Assembly: GCA_913776825.1 (NCBI GenBank)
Contig: CAJYPV010000015.1
Coordinates: 1-64,000 of the forward strand
Length of the DNA: 64,000 bases
DNA from: Burkholderiaceae bacterium
GTDB taxonomy: Bacteria > Pseudomonadota > Gammaproteobacteria > Burkholderiales > Burkholderiaceae_C
Direction: 5' to 3'
This document shows positions 1-7,774 of the stretch, one piece after another. Position numbers and translations under genes: made by a program. How positions within the stretch are numbered: the stretch's first letter is position 1; the number at the start of each line of letters is the position of its first letter. The notes under the pieces were generated by a model that saw nothing but the letters and a program-made list of their open reading frames with translations, searched no databases and had not been told where the DNA came from.

Positions 1-87
1 TTGATGGCGCCGCTGGGCTACATCCCGCCGGCCGAGTTCGAGGTCAACTACCATCGACAACGCGCTGGTCAGGCCGCGACCGTCTGA
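1..87 (+). CDS. IS3-family transposase OrfB, C-terminal fragment (partial at window edge)
   Basis: Frame 1 is open from the first base and reads ...LGYIPPAEFEVNYHRQ... before a TGA at 85-87. The GYIPPAEFE.NY motif is the usual last segment of the rve-type integrase domain in IS3-family OrfB transposases. The catalytic DDE residues would lie upstream, outside the window. Only about 28 residues are visible, so the subgroup cannot be assigned. It is the end of the mobile element and does not look related to the phage genes that follow. Confidence 0.7.
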   Translation: MMAPLGYIPPAEFEVNYHRQRAGQAATV

Positions 88-126
88 CTTAAACCAACGG
101 GCCTCCGCGATACCCGGGGCGCTTCA
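1..126 (+). mobile_element. Right end of an IS3-family insertion sequence
   Basis: The first 126 bases carry the last codons of an IS3-type transposase followed by a GC-rich terminal inverted repeat at about 100-126, ending in TTCA. The repeat has the CCTCCGCG...CCCGGGGCG composition typical of IS3-group ends. The rest of the element lies off the left edge, so the left repeat and target duplication cannot be seen. The reading frame of the next gene is open back into the IS end, which suggests that the element landed in or just before that gene. Confidence 0.7.
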
Positions 127-154
127 CGACGCTGCCTGCGGTCGCCCATTTAAC

Positions 155-544
155 GTGCACGAGCACAAGGCCGCTGAGGAGTTGCTTCGCCTGGACCGCA
201 ACGTCCCCTTCGAGGAACTGGCGTGTACTGCGATGGCGATGAAGGTCTTCCAGTGCGCGAACCCGCGTAGCTTCCGCGATGACCGAGCCTTCGACTTCCA
301 ACTGGTCCGAAGAGTGCGCGCTCTCGATGAGTTGGCGGTCTACAAGACCTGGAACTGCAAACGCAGGGTCATGCACCGTGTCTATCGTGACCTTAGGCCG
401 CAGACCGTGGAGGCCCTCGCGCAATACATGAAGTTGGCGTTCGGCGAAGCCGGTCTGCTGCTACAGGACCACGAGAAGGCGCGCCCAGACCTGCGGGCCA
501 CGGAATCTCGGGCGCTGGCAAATGCAGTGGCGGCGTTGCGATGA
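155..544 (+). CDS. Hypothetical phage-type protein, possibly cut at its 5' end by the IS
   Basis: This frame gives a 129-residue, charged, mainly helical product starting at a GTG, with no signal peptide or membrane segment. I do not recognise the family. The frame stays open upstream through the IS inverted repeat, and there is no convincing ribosome binding site before the GTG. The true N-terminus may therefore have been removed by the IS insertion. Its stop overlaps the next start (ATGA at 541-544), the tight packing expected of phage early or virion genes. It precedes RNase HI and a large virion-type protein in one direction, so a phage origin is inferred from context only. Confidence 0.5.
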   Translation: MHEHKAAEELLRLDRNVPFEELACTAMAMKVFQCANPRSFRDDRAFDFQLVRRVRALDELAVYKTWNCKRRVMHRVYRDLRPQTVEALAQYMKLAFGEAGLLLQDHEKARPDLRATESRALANAVAALR

Positions 545-954
545 ACCGGTCTAGCACCTCGCGATGGGACCCTCATGTCCCCTGGAAGGTTCCGCGAAAG
601 TTGACCTGGTCTCCACCACCGGACCTGGCCTGGGCTGAGCAAGGGCGCAAGCTCATCGTCGGTCCTGGCAAGCCGTCACAGGTCATCGCACCTGAAGACT
701 GGGTGCAGCCTACTGCAAGCCAGATTTGTGCCCTCCTGTTTGTCTCCGCCGTGCAGGCGCGTGTGTACACGCTGGCCGGAATCCCCACCGACTGCCTGCT
801 CTATTCCAACAAGCCCGCGCTCGTCCGTCTGTGGCGCGGTAACCGGTTCGGTGTGCACTCCTGCGAATCACGTACGGGAGAACTTTGGGCATTCCCGCTT
901 AGGTACCGCGTTGGCCCTCCACGGCCCTTCACCAACCCACCACTGCAACCATGA
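541..954 (+). CDS. Hypothetical phage-type protein
   Basis: A 137-residue soluble protein of unknown function, rich in Trp and Pro (an early WDPHVPWKVPRKLTW stretch). It has no transmembrane segment and no recognised catalytic motif. It is translationally coupled on both sides: ATG overlaps the previous stop at 541-544, and its own stop overlaps the RNase HI start at 951-954. Two successive ATGA overlaps support the reading frame and its place in a phage operon. The sequence alone does not support a function. Confidence 0.55.
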   Translation: MNRSSTSRWDPHVPWKVPRKLTWSPPPDLAWAEQGRKLIVGPGKPSQVIAPEDWVQPTASQICALLFVSAVQARVYTLAGIPTDCLLYSNKPALVRLWRGNRFGVHSCESRTGELWAFPLRYRVGPPRPFTNPPLQP

Positions 955-1439
955 CCACTTTTTCAACCACCACTGCGCGCCTCGCAACGAAGCCTCCGGT
1001 GCTCGTCTACACCGATGGCGCCTGCTCAGGGAACCCCGGCCCGGGCGGCTGGGGCGTTTACATGCACAACGGGAAAGCGTCTCGTGAGCTGCAGGGTTGG
1101 GAGCCTGCAATGACCACCAATCAACGCATGGAGCTTCTAGCCGCAATCAAAGCTCTGCAGTTCTTCCCGTCACGGCGCCAACTGACGATCCGATCCGATA
1201 GTCAGTACCTCGTCCGAGGCATGACCGAGTGGCTGCCTGGATGGATCGCCAAGGGCTGGCGCAGCCGTCAGGGGAAGTCCGTCGTGAATCAGGACCTCTG
1301 GGAAACGCTGAGAACCCTTGCTGACAAGCACGACATCACCTGGCAGTGGGTCAAGGGACACAACTCAGACCCGGGAAACGAGCGAGCTGACGCGCTTGCC
1401 ACAGGGGCAATTGCCAAAGGCTTCGCAGGCGTCCTCTAA
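951..1439 (+). CDS. rnhA: Ribonuclease HI (phage-encoded)
   Basis: RNase HI cuts the RNA strand of RNA:DNA hybrids, for example primers during replication. The 162-residue product has the full fold signature: YTDGACSGNPGPGGWG with catalytic Asp22, TNQRMEL with Glu61, RSDSQYL with Asp83, and KGHNSDPGNERAD with His137 and Asp147. All four acidic catalytic residues are present, so the enzyme should be active. The first 15 residues are a Thr/Ala-rich extension compared with the E. coli enzyme. The start overlaps the previous stop. Its place between unknown genes and a virion protein suggests a phage replication gene rather than the housekeeping copy. Confidence 0.9.
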   Translation: MTTFSTTTARLATKPPVLVYTDGACSGNPGPGGWGVYMHNGKASRELQGWEPAMTTNQRMELLAAIKALQFFPSRRQLTIRSDSQYLVRGMTEWLPGWIAKGWRSRQGKSVVNQDLWETLRTLADKHDITWQWVKGHNSDPGNERADALATGAIAKGFAGVL

Positions 1440-1480
1440 CGGCCGATTCCGAGCCATCCACCAACATTCAAGTCGCACTC

Positions 1481-4393
1481 ATGAACAACAACTCTTCCCC
1501 CCGTCCTCAAGTCTCGCCGCGTGAGCGGATGCAACGCCCGCAGGCGGTAGCGAAGCAACACAGTTACCTTGCCGCGCTGCCTGCTGGGAATCCAAATCTG
1601 GAGGGATTCGTGAGGGGCCTCGCTGCCTTCAATCCCGCACTGGAGCGCTTCACTGCGCAGCGCGTCGATGAGCAGGCCGAGGCTAATCGCCGCACATCCA
1701 ATGACCTTGCGCTGAGCAATGCACACCGGATAGAGAACCCGACAGACGCGCTCACAGGCGAACCAGTTCAAGTACCAAGCTCCGTGCCACCGGCATTCAA
1801 TGCTGAATACCGCCGAAGCTATGGGACGGTGCTCGCTCAGCGCGCAGCTTTGGAGACCAAAGCGGACTTGCTCGCCCGCTACCAGGCCGAGAAGGACACC
1901 GACGGCTTCGACGTGGATGCCTTCCTTGCTCAGTCACGTCAGAAGGCCCTTAGCGGCGTTCGAGACTCCAACATGGTCAGCGTGCTGGGCAATCACTTGT
2001 CCGAGGCTGAGGCGTCGATTCGGAGCGCTTCCCAGGCAGATGCCGTGCGCCGCCACGAGGAACAACGATTGACGACTGCGAGCAGGCTCACCGATGGCTT
2101 CACCGCTGACATGACCCCAGGCCAGCTTGCTGAGCGCCACTTCAATTGGTACGTCCCGCAGATGCGCAGCATTCAGGTCGACCCGAAGCAATCAGCATCG
2201 CTGCTTCTCAACCGCGTCAAGGCACTGAGCGAGACCGCTGGGGGCCGACCGGACCTCTTCGCGGTCTTTCAGGAACGCGACGGCGAAGGGTTCTCCATCC
2301 TGGACCGCAACCCTCAACTGGCTGACCACATCGCCACAGCGCGGGATCACGCTCAGCGGATGCGTGATGGGGCCCTGAAGGAGGCCAAGCAGCCAGCCGT
2401 CGCAAAGCTGCTTATGGGCTACGACGACGACATCCGCGAGCAGCCCGAGCGGGTCCATGTCGAGCGCCTCGTGTCCGATGTCTCCAGCGGCAACATCAGC
2501 GCCGAGAAGGCTGCCTCGCTGTACCACCAAGCACAGGAGGAACTGGGCAAGAAGAAGGCGCAGGCCAGCCTTGAGCTGGACGCTGAGCGCGGCATGCTGG
2601 GCTATTACGACCCCAAGGACCAAAACAAAGTCCTCGACAAGATGCTGGGCGTCACCGCTAAGGCCATGTGGCAGGCAGCCGTAGGTGGTGACCAGCGACA
2701 GACCGAAGCGTTGGCGCAGGCCATCATGCAGCGGCACTCACAGACTGGTGCCACGGTCCCGGTCGATACGCTGCAGCGGCTGATGGAAACCACGGTCACC
2801 AACCTGCCGTCCCCCGAAGGCCCCAGCGAGAAGTTCATGGCATCCGCTGCGGTCTACCGTGCGCTCGGCGCTGATCCGAAGTACCGGGGTCTCTACTTCA
2901 AGGACGACACGGACCAAGTGATGTCCGCGTTCGTGAAGCACTTGGATGGTGGAGCGGACCCGAAGACTGCCTACACGGCTGCCTATCGGGCAATCGATCC
3001 GGCATTCAAGGAGCAGGCGCGGAAACGTGCTGAGGCCCCGGAGATGCAGGACAAGATTCGCAGCCTGGCGCTCAAGTACGCCACTGGGTCGACGATGTGG
3101 GGCTGGCTGGGCGGCCATGGTCGACCCGAAAACCAGCTAGCGCTTGGCGTGTGGGCATCGACAGAAGTGCGACGAGCGCTGGAGACAAACCCGGACCTGT
3201 CCGACAAGGAGCTGCAGGCCCACATCGAGCGCAAGTCCGCTGAGAACTTCGTCCTCGACACCACCAGCCAACTTGCCATCAAGGTGCCCCCGGCGCTGAG
3301 CGGGGAGCTGACCCAGAAGGCCCTGACGGCTTACTCGAAGTCCTTCGGTGAAAGCCTGAAGGCCAAAGGTCAGTTCCCGGACGGCACCGTGGTCCGCTAT
3401 ATCCCATTGAACTCCGAAGGGCTCTACGAAGTGCAGACCTGGACTGGCACTCGGCAGAAGTCGATGGGCCAGGCGAACCTCCAGGACATCATCAACTGGC
3501 ACCGCTCGGTCACCACGCTGTCCACCGATGAAGGCGCCAAGCTGGCAGAGGTGCGCAACGCACTGCGGGCCGGCAAGGACCTCCCTCAGCTCGACCCCGC
3601 GCTGATGGCTAAGGGGCGAAGTGTGGGCTTCTTCAAGGACAGCGAGCTGGTCCAAGTTCAAAAGGCCAACCGCGACCAAGTGATGGCCCGCCTCAAAGCC
3701 GTGCCTGACTTTGGCTACGGGGCTCCCACCAACAACACCCCACCCCTCCCACTCAATCCCAACGTGAAAGTAGACGCAAGGACCACCTCTGGAGTGGCGC
3801 TGCAGCTCGCGGCTGATCCGGTCACCGGCAAGGGCTTCGAGCACATCGGACTAGCCGGGTCCCTCATCGCAATGCGCGAGGGTGTCGCTCTGACCGCTTA
3901 CCAGGACCCCAACCCGGATGCCGGTATGAACATCGGTGCTGGCTACAACCTGAAGGCCAATGCGGGAAACGTGGACACGGACCTGAAGCGGGCCGGTGTT
4001 CCTGCTGACCGCATCGCTGACGTGAAGACCGGCAAGGCTTCCTTGACCCCTGACCAGGCGAAGCGGCTCATCGAAGTCGCAACCCCGCGCTACGAGTCCA
4101 TGGCCCGCAAGTCCGCTGAGGACACCGCGCCTGGCCTGTGGGGCCGCATGACGCCGCAGCAGCGGGCAGTCATGGTGGACATCGCCTACCAGGTCGGTGA
4201 CCCCGCAGTGTTCAACAAGGCTTGGGCTGCGCTGGCCGCTGGGAAGACCCAGGAGTTCTCCGACGAGACCCGCGTGTTCTACCGGAACAACGCGGGCGTC
4301 ATGGTCGAGGACACCCGGGCTCGGGAACTGCGGGCCTCGATGCTGGCAGGGGTGGCTGACTGGAACGCAAGAGTGGGCCAAGCCGTGAAGTAG
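1481..4393 (+). CDS. Large phage internal-virion-type protein with C-terminal lysozyme-like (GH24) domain
   Basis: A 970-residue protein, mostly helical and without membrane segments. The first ~780 residues match no family I recognise, but their length and charged helical composition fit internal virion or tail-injection proteins of podovirus-like phages. From about residue 790 the sequence resembles a T4-type muramidase: REGVALTAYQD (Glu800, Asp809) followed by NIGAGYN, then helices with MTPQQRAVMVDIAYQVG. In T4 lysozyme the triad is Glu-Asp-Thr and the last motif is TIGIGH; here the Thr is Asn and the His is Asn, so activity is uncertain. A likely role is local peptidoglycan opening during DNA entry. 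The ATG at 1481 lacks a strong ribosome binding site. Confidence 0.65.
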   Translation: MNNNSSPRPQVSPRERMQRPQAVAKQHSYLAALPAGNPNLEGFVRGLAAFNPALERFTAQRVDEQAEANRRTSNDLALSNAHRIENPTDALTGEPVQVPSSVPPAFNAEYRRSYGTVLAQRAALETKADLLARYQAEKDTDGFDVDAFLAQSRQKALSGVRDSNMVSVLGNHLSEAEASIRSASQADAVRRHEEQRLTTASRLTDGFTADMTPGQLAERHFNWYVPQMRSIQVDPKQSASLLLNRVKALSETAGGRPDLFAVFQERDGEGFSILDRNPQLADHIATARDHAQRMRDGALKEAKQPAVAKLLMGYDDDIREQPERVHVERLVSDVSSGNISAEKAASLYHQAQEELGKKKAQASLELDAERGMLGYYDPKDQNKVLDKMLGVTAKAMWQAAVGGDQRQTEALAQAIMQRHSQTGATVPVDTLQRLMETTVTNLPSPEGPSEKFMASAAVYRALGADPKYRGLYFKDDTDQVMSAFVKHLDGGADPKTAYTAAYRAIDPAFKEQARKRAEAPEMQDKIRSLALKYATGSTMWGWLGGHGRPENQLALGVWASTEVRRALETNPDLSDKELQAHIERKSAENFVLDTTSQLAIKVPPALSGELTQKALTAYSKSFGESLKAKGQFPDGTVVRYIPLNSEGLYEVQTWTGTRQKSMGQANLQDIINWHRSVTTLSTDEGAKLAEVRNALRAGKDLPQLDPALMAKGRSVGFFKDSELVQVQKANRDQVMARLKAVPDFGYGAPTNNTPPLPLNPNVKVDARTTSGVALQLAADPVTGKGFEHIGLAGSLIAMREGVALTAYQDPNPDAGMNIGAGYNLKANAGNVDTDLKRAGVPADRIADVKTGKASLTPDQAKRLIEVATPRYESMARKSAEDTAPGLWGRMTPQQRAVMVDIAYQVGDPAVFNKAWAALAAGKTQEFSDETRVFYRNNAGVMVEDTRARELRASMLAGVADWNARVGQAVK

Positions 4394-4480
4394 GAGTCGT
4401 CAAGTGAACCTTCGCCTGCGTGGTCATCATGCGTGAAGCCCAGTAACATCGCGACAAACTTTAAGGGGGACTGCACCACT

Positions 4481-5578
4481 ATGACGGCTGCCAATCCGTT
4501 GGACACCGCTCAGCGAGAGACGGTTGGTGCCGTCACGTTCGCGAAGTACGAATATCAGTATCACTGGGCGCTGGCGCGCGCACTTGAGGAACACAAAACG
4601 AGCATCGACTATGTTGTGCTCGTTGAGCATCACGAAGACGTGGTGCTCGTGAAGCCTGCCCCATTGCATGACCCTGCTGGTGCAAGGTTCTTCTTTCACC
4701 AAGTCAAAAACGTCTCCGGAAAGCCCTGGGGTGTCAAGCAGCTGACAGAGAGAAAGAAGCTAAAGAAGGTCTTGGCAAATTCGGTGATAGGGAAACTTGT
4801 GCAAGGCACACACGGGAAACCCTTCGCTTCGCAGTTGGAGGCCATACTTATTGTCGCAACCTGCGGCTTCTCCTTACCTCAAAAGAACGGCGACCACAAA
4901 TATCAAGAGCTCGTTCACGCAGATCTATCGACAGAGGCGCAGCTCCAACTAAAAACTGCCGTCGAGACCGAACTCGGCCATCCCGTCGATATCGCTCGGC
5001 TTCGACTTCTTAAGCCAGCAATGAGCGCCAACTATGTCGCCGACGTGGTTGCCGCAATAGTGGACCTTGTTAACACGAAGATGCCTGGCGCCAGGACCAA
5101 CGCCAAGTACATCTACCAAGGCCTCATCGACGAATTGCACAGACGCGGAGTGATTCCCCACGACTACCAATCATGGGAAAAACTGCTCAAAGAGAAGGCC
5201 CTAACCGGCCTGGAAATAGAAAAGACTTTGATCCAGCACACCAGCATTCCTCAAAGCGAAACCATCGTCGCCCATATTGGAGGAATAGCCGAAGAACTTA
5301 AGCTTCCGCTGCCGGAAAGAATCCGCGTCACCGCAAAGGCTGCGGCATATATTCATCACAAGCGATTCACAACTTCACTTGATCAAATGCGAGTCAACGA
5401 CGAGTTGAAAAACGCGGTGAATCAAAACTGGCATTTTGTGGAGGCAGGCGACCTGCTTGATTTCTCCGCCGCGGTCAAAGGAGCGCTCAGCAGCGACGCA
5501 GTGCAGCATCTAAACAATCTCCACGGCATCAATACAGCTATCGCGTGCGAGATAATTCTTAGGAGCACCGGAGAATAA
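4481..5578 (+). CDS. DUF4297 / Cap4-type nuclease, putative effector of an antiphage system
   Basis: The 365-residue product begins with the DUF4297 fold, a PD-(D/E)xK-like dsDNA endonuclease domain known from Cap4 and from Lamassu LmuA effectors. Visible motifs are AKYEYQYHWA, then Glu49 and Glu52-Asp53 (VLVEHHEDVVL), and Gln74-Val75-Lys76 in FFHQVKN, the expected active-site QxK. The remaining ~270 residues are helical and probably form the part that contacts the ATPase. I chose the ATG at 4481 because AAGGGGGA lies about ten bases upstream; an in-frame ATG at 4433 lacks this. The base composition is clearly less GC-rich than in the flanks, which suggests recent acquisition. The ATPase gene follows after 52 bases. 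The effector role is inferred from family and pairing. Confidence 0.75.
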   Translation: MTAANPLDTAQRETVGAVTFAKYEYQYHWALARALEEHKTSIDYVVLVEHHEDVVLVKPAPLHDPAGARFFFHQVKNVSGKPWGVKQLTERKKLKKVLANSVIGKLVQGTHGKPFASQLEAILIVATCGFSLPQKNGDHKYQELVHADLSTEAQLQLKTAVETELGHPVDIARLRLLKPAMSANYVADVVAAIVDLVNTKMPGARTNAKYIYQGLIDELHRRGVIPHDYQSWEKLLKEKALTGLEIEKTLIQHTSIPQSETIVAHIGGIAEELKLPLPERIRVTAKAAAYIHHKRFTTSLDQMRVNDELKNAVNQNWHFVEAGDLLDFSAAVKGALSSDAVQHLNNLHGINTAIACEIILRSTGE

Positions 5579-5630
5579 ATGACAAAAGAAAACTTCAAGC
5601 TCCTCATTAGAAACTTGAGGAGGAAAGCGC

Positions 5631-7346
5631 ATGAAAAAATTGACATTCGATTCGCTTATCGTAGCGTCACCTTCCCAAAAGTCCGCAAATCAGTTCAAAT
5701 TTCACCCGAAATTCAATCTAATAACCGGACCCGATAATAGCATCGGCAAATCAACACTTACAAAGCTCTTGCTTTGGACATTGGGCTGCGAGCCTGGCTT
5801 TGACTCAACCTGGAAGACCACAGACAGCCGCTGCATCCTGCATTTTGTCGTTGATGATACGGCATATGTGGTTGGCCGTAGCAGCGACTCCGTAGTTCTT
5901 AGGGAAGCCGGAGCGGCACCCGAGCGGTTTGACAAAGTTACTGGCGCTTACGCAAAACGTCTCGCGGAAATCGTCGGATTCGAAGCATTATTGCCTAACC
6001 GCTCCGATCCAACGGTATTAGAGACACCGCCGCCCGCCTATTATTTTCTACCCTTCTATATTGATCAAAGGCGCAGTTGGAGCGGCGCCTGGAATGGCTT
6101 CGATTCGCTGCAGCAATATGCAAACTGGCAGCGTGCGATAATTTCCTACCACACCGGCTATTTATTGCCGAAGCATTTTGAGTACGCTGCATTAATTGCA
6201 GTTGAGCAATCTGCAGCAAAGACTGGCAAAAAAAGTATCGAACGAATTGACGGTGCAATTGCGGTTGTGCAAGAACTTGCGCCGGCGGTCAAGTCAGCTT
6301 CAGTTGGCCAGTCGGTCGAGCAGGTGATCACAGAAATTAGCGAAGACGTGGGAGCGTTGCATCAGAAACTGGACCGGGAACTCCAAAACCTTGCCCACGT
6401 TCGGGAACAGGTAGCGCAACTTTCGGCACAGCGGCAACTGCTTGAGACGGCGGCTATCGAACTTGGAGAGGACTACACTTTTGCAGTGGAAAACACTTCG
6501 GGAGATAGCCTGCAGTGCCCTCTTTGCGGAACTCTCCACAGCAATACTCTGATCGAACGGTCTGGCCTTCTCGCTGACAAAGCCGCTGCGGAAGAAGGGC
6601 TTCGTGTAGTGGCAGAAAAGGAAACCGCCACTCGGGAGAAAGCTGCAGTCCACGAAGAGCGAGTGCGCCGCCTTCGCGAACTGATCGATAGTTACGCGGA
6701 TCGTTTTGAAGACTCGGAGATGCCTGACGACGCGGGCAGCGACTTCATAACACGCCTTTCATCGACGGCGATTCAAAGGATGGCATTTGCGACCAAGAAA
6801 GATACGGAAACGTTGGTGGCGGCTCGGGAAAAAGAAGGACGCCGCCTGAAGGGTCTCCAGCAAAAGCTGATTAGTAAAGACGAGAAGGAAAACCTCAATC
6901 AACGATTTATCGATTTACTGCGAGCAAACGTCGACAGTCTCGGCGCGGCAGGCGTAAATCTGTCTGGAGTTGAGTCGCCATTGAATTACAAACGCGTGTT
7001 TGGCAGTGGCGGCGCCGCAGAGGGCACGAGAGCGGCACTGGCGTACTATCTCTCCGTTCACACAATGGTTCAAGAGGCGGAGAATGAAGCCATGGCTCCG
7101 CTAGTAGTCGATACGCCCAACCAACACGAACAGACTGACTATAACTACGAAGCTGCGCTCCGTCTCATCAAAGAGAAGGCGCAGTCTTCACAGATATTTT
7201 TGTGCGCCATGGATACCGAGGTAATTCAGCAGTACAAAGACCTCGGCAAGACAATTTGGTTGGAGCCAGGAAAAAGGATCCTTCAATCGCCTCAATTTGA
7301 CCAAATTTGGCCGAACGTCGAGCAGTTCTTCGTCATGCCCTCTTGA
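5631..7346 (+). CDS. SMC/Rad50-like ATPase with zinc-hook-type CxxC (LmuB/ABC-3C-like)
   Basis: A 571-residue ABC-class ATPase of the RecN/Rad50/SMC kind. The P-loop region reads NLITGPDNSIGKST (Lys40), with one residue more than usual between the two glycines. Central coiled-coil segments flank QCPLCG (Cys296, Cys299), which resembles a Rad50 zinc hook. Near the C-terminus are a signature-like GSGGAAEGTRA and a Walker B/D-loop-like APLVVDTPNQ (Asp494). A perfect AGGAGG lies six bases before the ATG. It probably senses or loads on DNA and controls the upstream DUF4297 nuclease, as in Lamassu and ABC-three-component systems. Codon use is AT-richer than in the host genes. No third component (LmuC or a standard-sized middle component) was found. 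Confidence 0.75.
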   Translation: MKKLTFDSLIVASPSQKSANQFKFHPKFNLITGPDNSIGKSTLTKLLLWTLGCEPGFDSTWKTTDSRCILHFVVDDTAYVVGRSSDSVVLREAGAAPERFDKVTGAYAKRLAEIVGFEALLPNRSDPTVLETPPPAYYFLPFYIDQRRSWSGAWNGFDSLQQYANWQRAIISYHTGYLLPKHFEYAALIAVEQSAAKTGKKSIERIDGAIAVVQELAPAVKSASVGQSVEQVITEISEDVGALHQKLDRELQNLAHVREQVAQLSAQRQLLETAAIELGEDYTFAVENTSGDSLQCPLCGTLHSNTLIERSGLLADKAAAEEGLRVVAEKETATREKAAVHEERVRRLRELIDSYADRFEDSEMPDDAGSDFITRLSSTAIQRMAFATKKDTETLVAAREKEGRRLKGLQQKLISKDEKENLNQRFIDLLRANVDSLGAAGVNLSGVESPLNYKRVFGSGGAAEGTRAALAYYLSVHTMVQEAENEAMAPLVVDTPNQHEQTDYNYEAALRLIKEKAQSSQIFLCAMDTEVIQQYKDLGKTIWLEPGKRILQSPQFDQIWPNVEQFFVMPS

Positions 7347-7644
7347 GCGGCGAAATTTTCGACAGAGTAGCCCCTCGGCTAGTGCATTGAGTTTGGTCGG
7401 AGTGGACATCCCGCCACGAATCCGACGGGGGCGCGGTCTCGTGACGCGCTTGACGCGAAAGGTCAAGTCCTCCCAGAATGATCTCCTGATGCGTTCCCAG
7501 AGTGGACGAGTAAGGCCAGTTAGCGAATTGGAATTTCCCTTTAAAATCAGAGGCTTATGACCAGTCTGTTGATGGAAGGCAAGGTTCCTCCTCCTCTCCA
7601 CCAACAGATCATTTCAGACGGTTCCATACCGCCTCTGAAAACCC
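7347..7644. other. Non-coding stretch at the presumed prophage/chromosome junction
   Basis: No convincing gene lies here. An imperfect 11-bp inverted repeat (7566-7576 with 7597-7607, one mismatch) can form a long hairpin. The bases at 7583-7603 (GGTTC...TCCACCA) look vaguely like a tRNA or tmRNA 3' end, but no T-arm can be folded. Base composition shifts from AT-richer to host-like around this point. The right attachment site of the prophage may lie here, but no partner copy is visible. Confidence 0.35.
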
Positions 7645-7681
7645 AAAAAAGCCCTAGAGAATTCATCTCTAGGGCTTTTTT
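7645..7681. terminator. Strong bidirectional rho-independent terminator
   Basis: A perfect 10-bp stem, gccctagaga / tctctagggc (7651-7660 and 7666-7675) with a 5-base loop, is flanked by six A on the left and six T on the right. It can therefore end transcription in both directions. It separates the defence cassette from the leftward glycosyltransferase genes that end at 7775. Confidence 0.9.
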
Positions 7682-7774
7682 CTTTCCCAGGCATCCCAGA
7701 GGTGAACTGGCAGATTGCTCCTTCCGCCCTCAAAGTTGCCGCGTGGCACAGTACCTGAGGTCCCTGCGGTCATC

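Noticed and set aside
4433-4480. Longer start for the DUF4297 gene
   Set aside because: The ATG at 4481 has a good ribosome binding site and begins near the conserved domain; the 16 extra residues have no support.
7583-7603. Possible tRNA or tmRNA 3' end (GGTTC...TCCACCA)
   Set aside because: No T-arm or acceptor stem can be folded and no anticodon arm lies upstream; kept only as a weak attachment-site hint.
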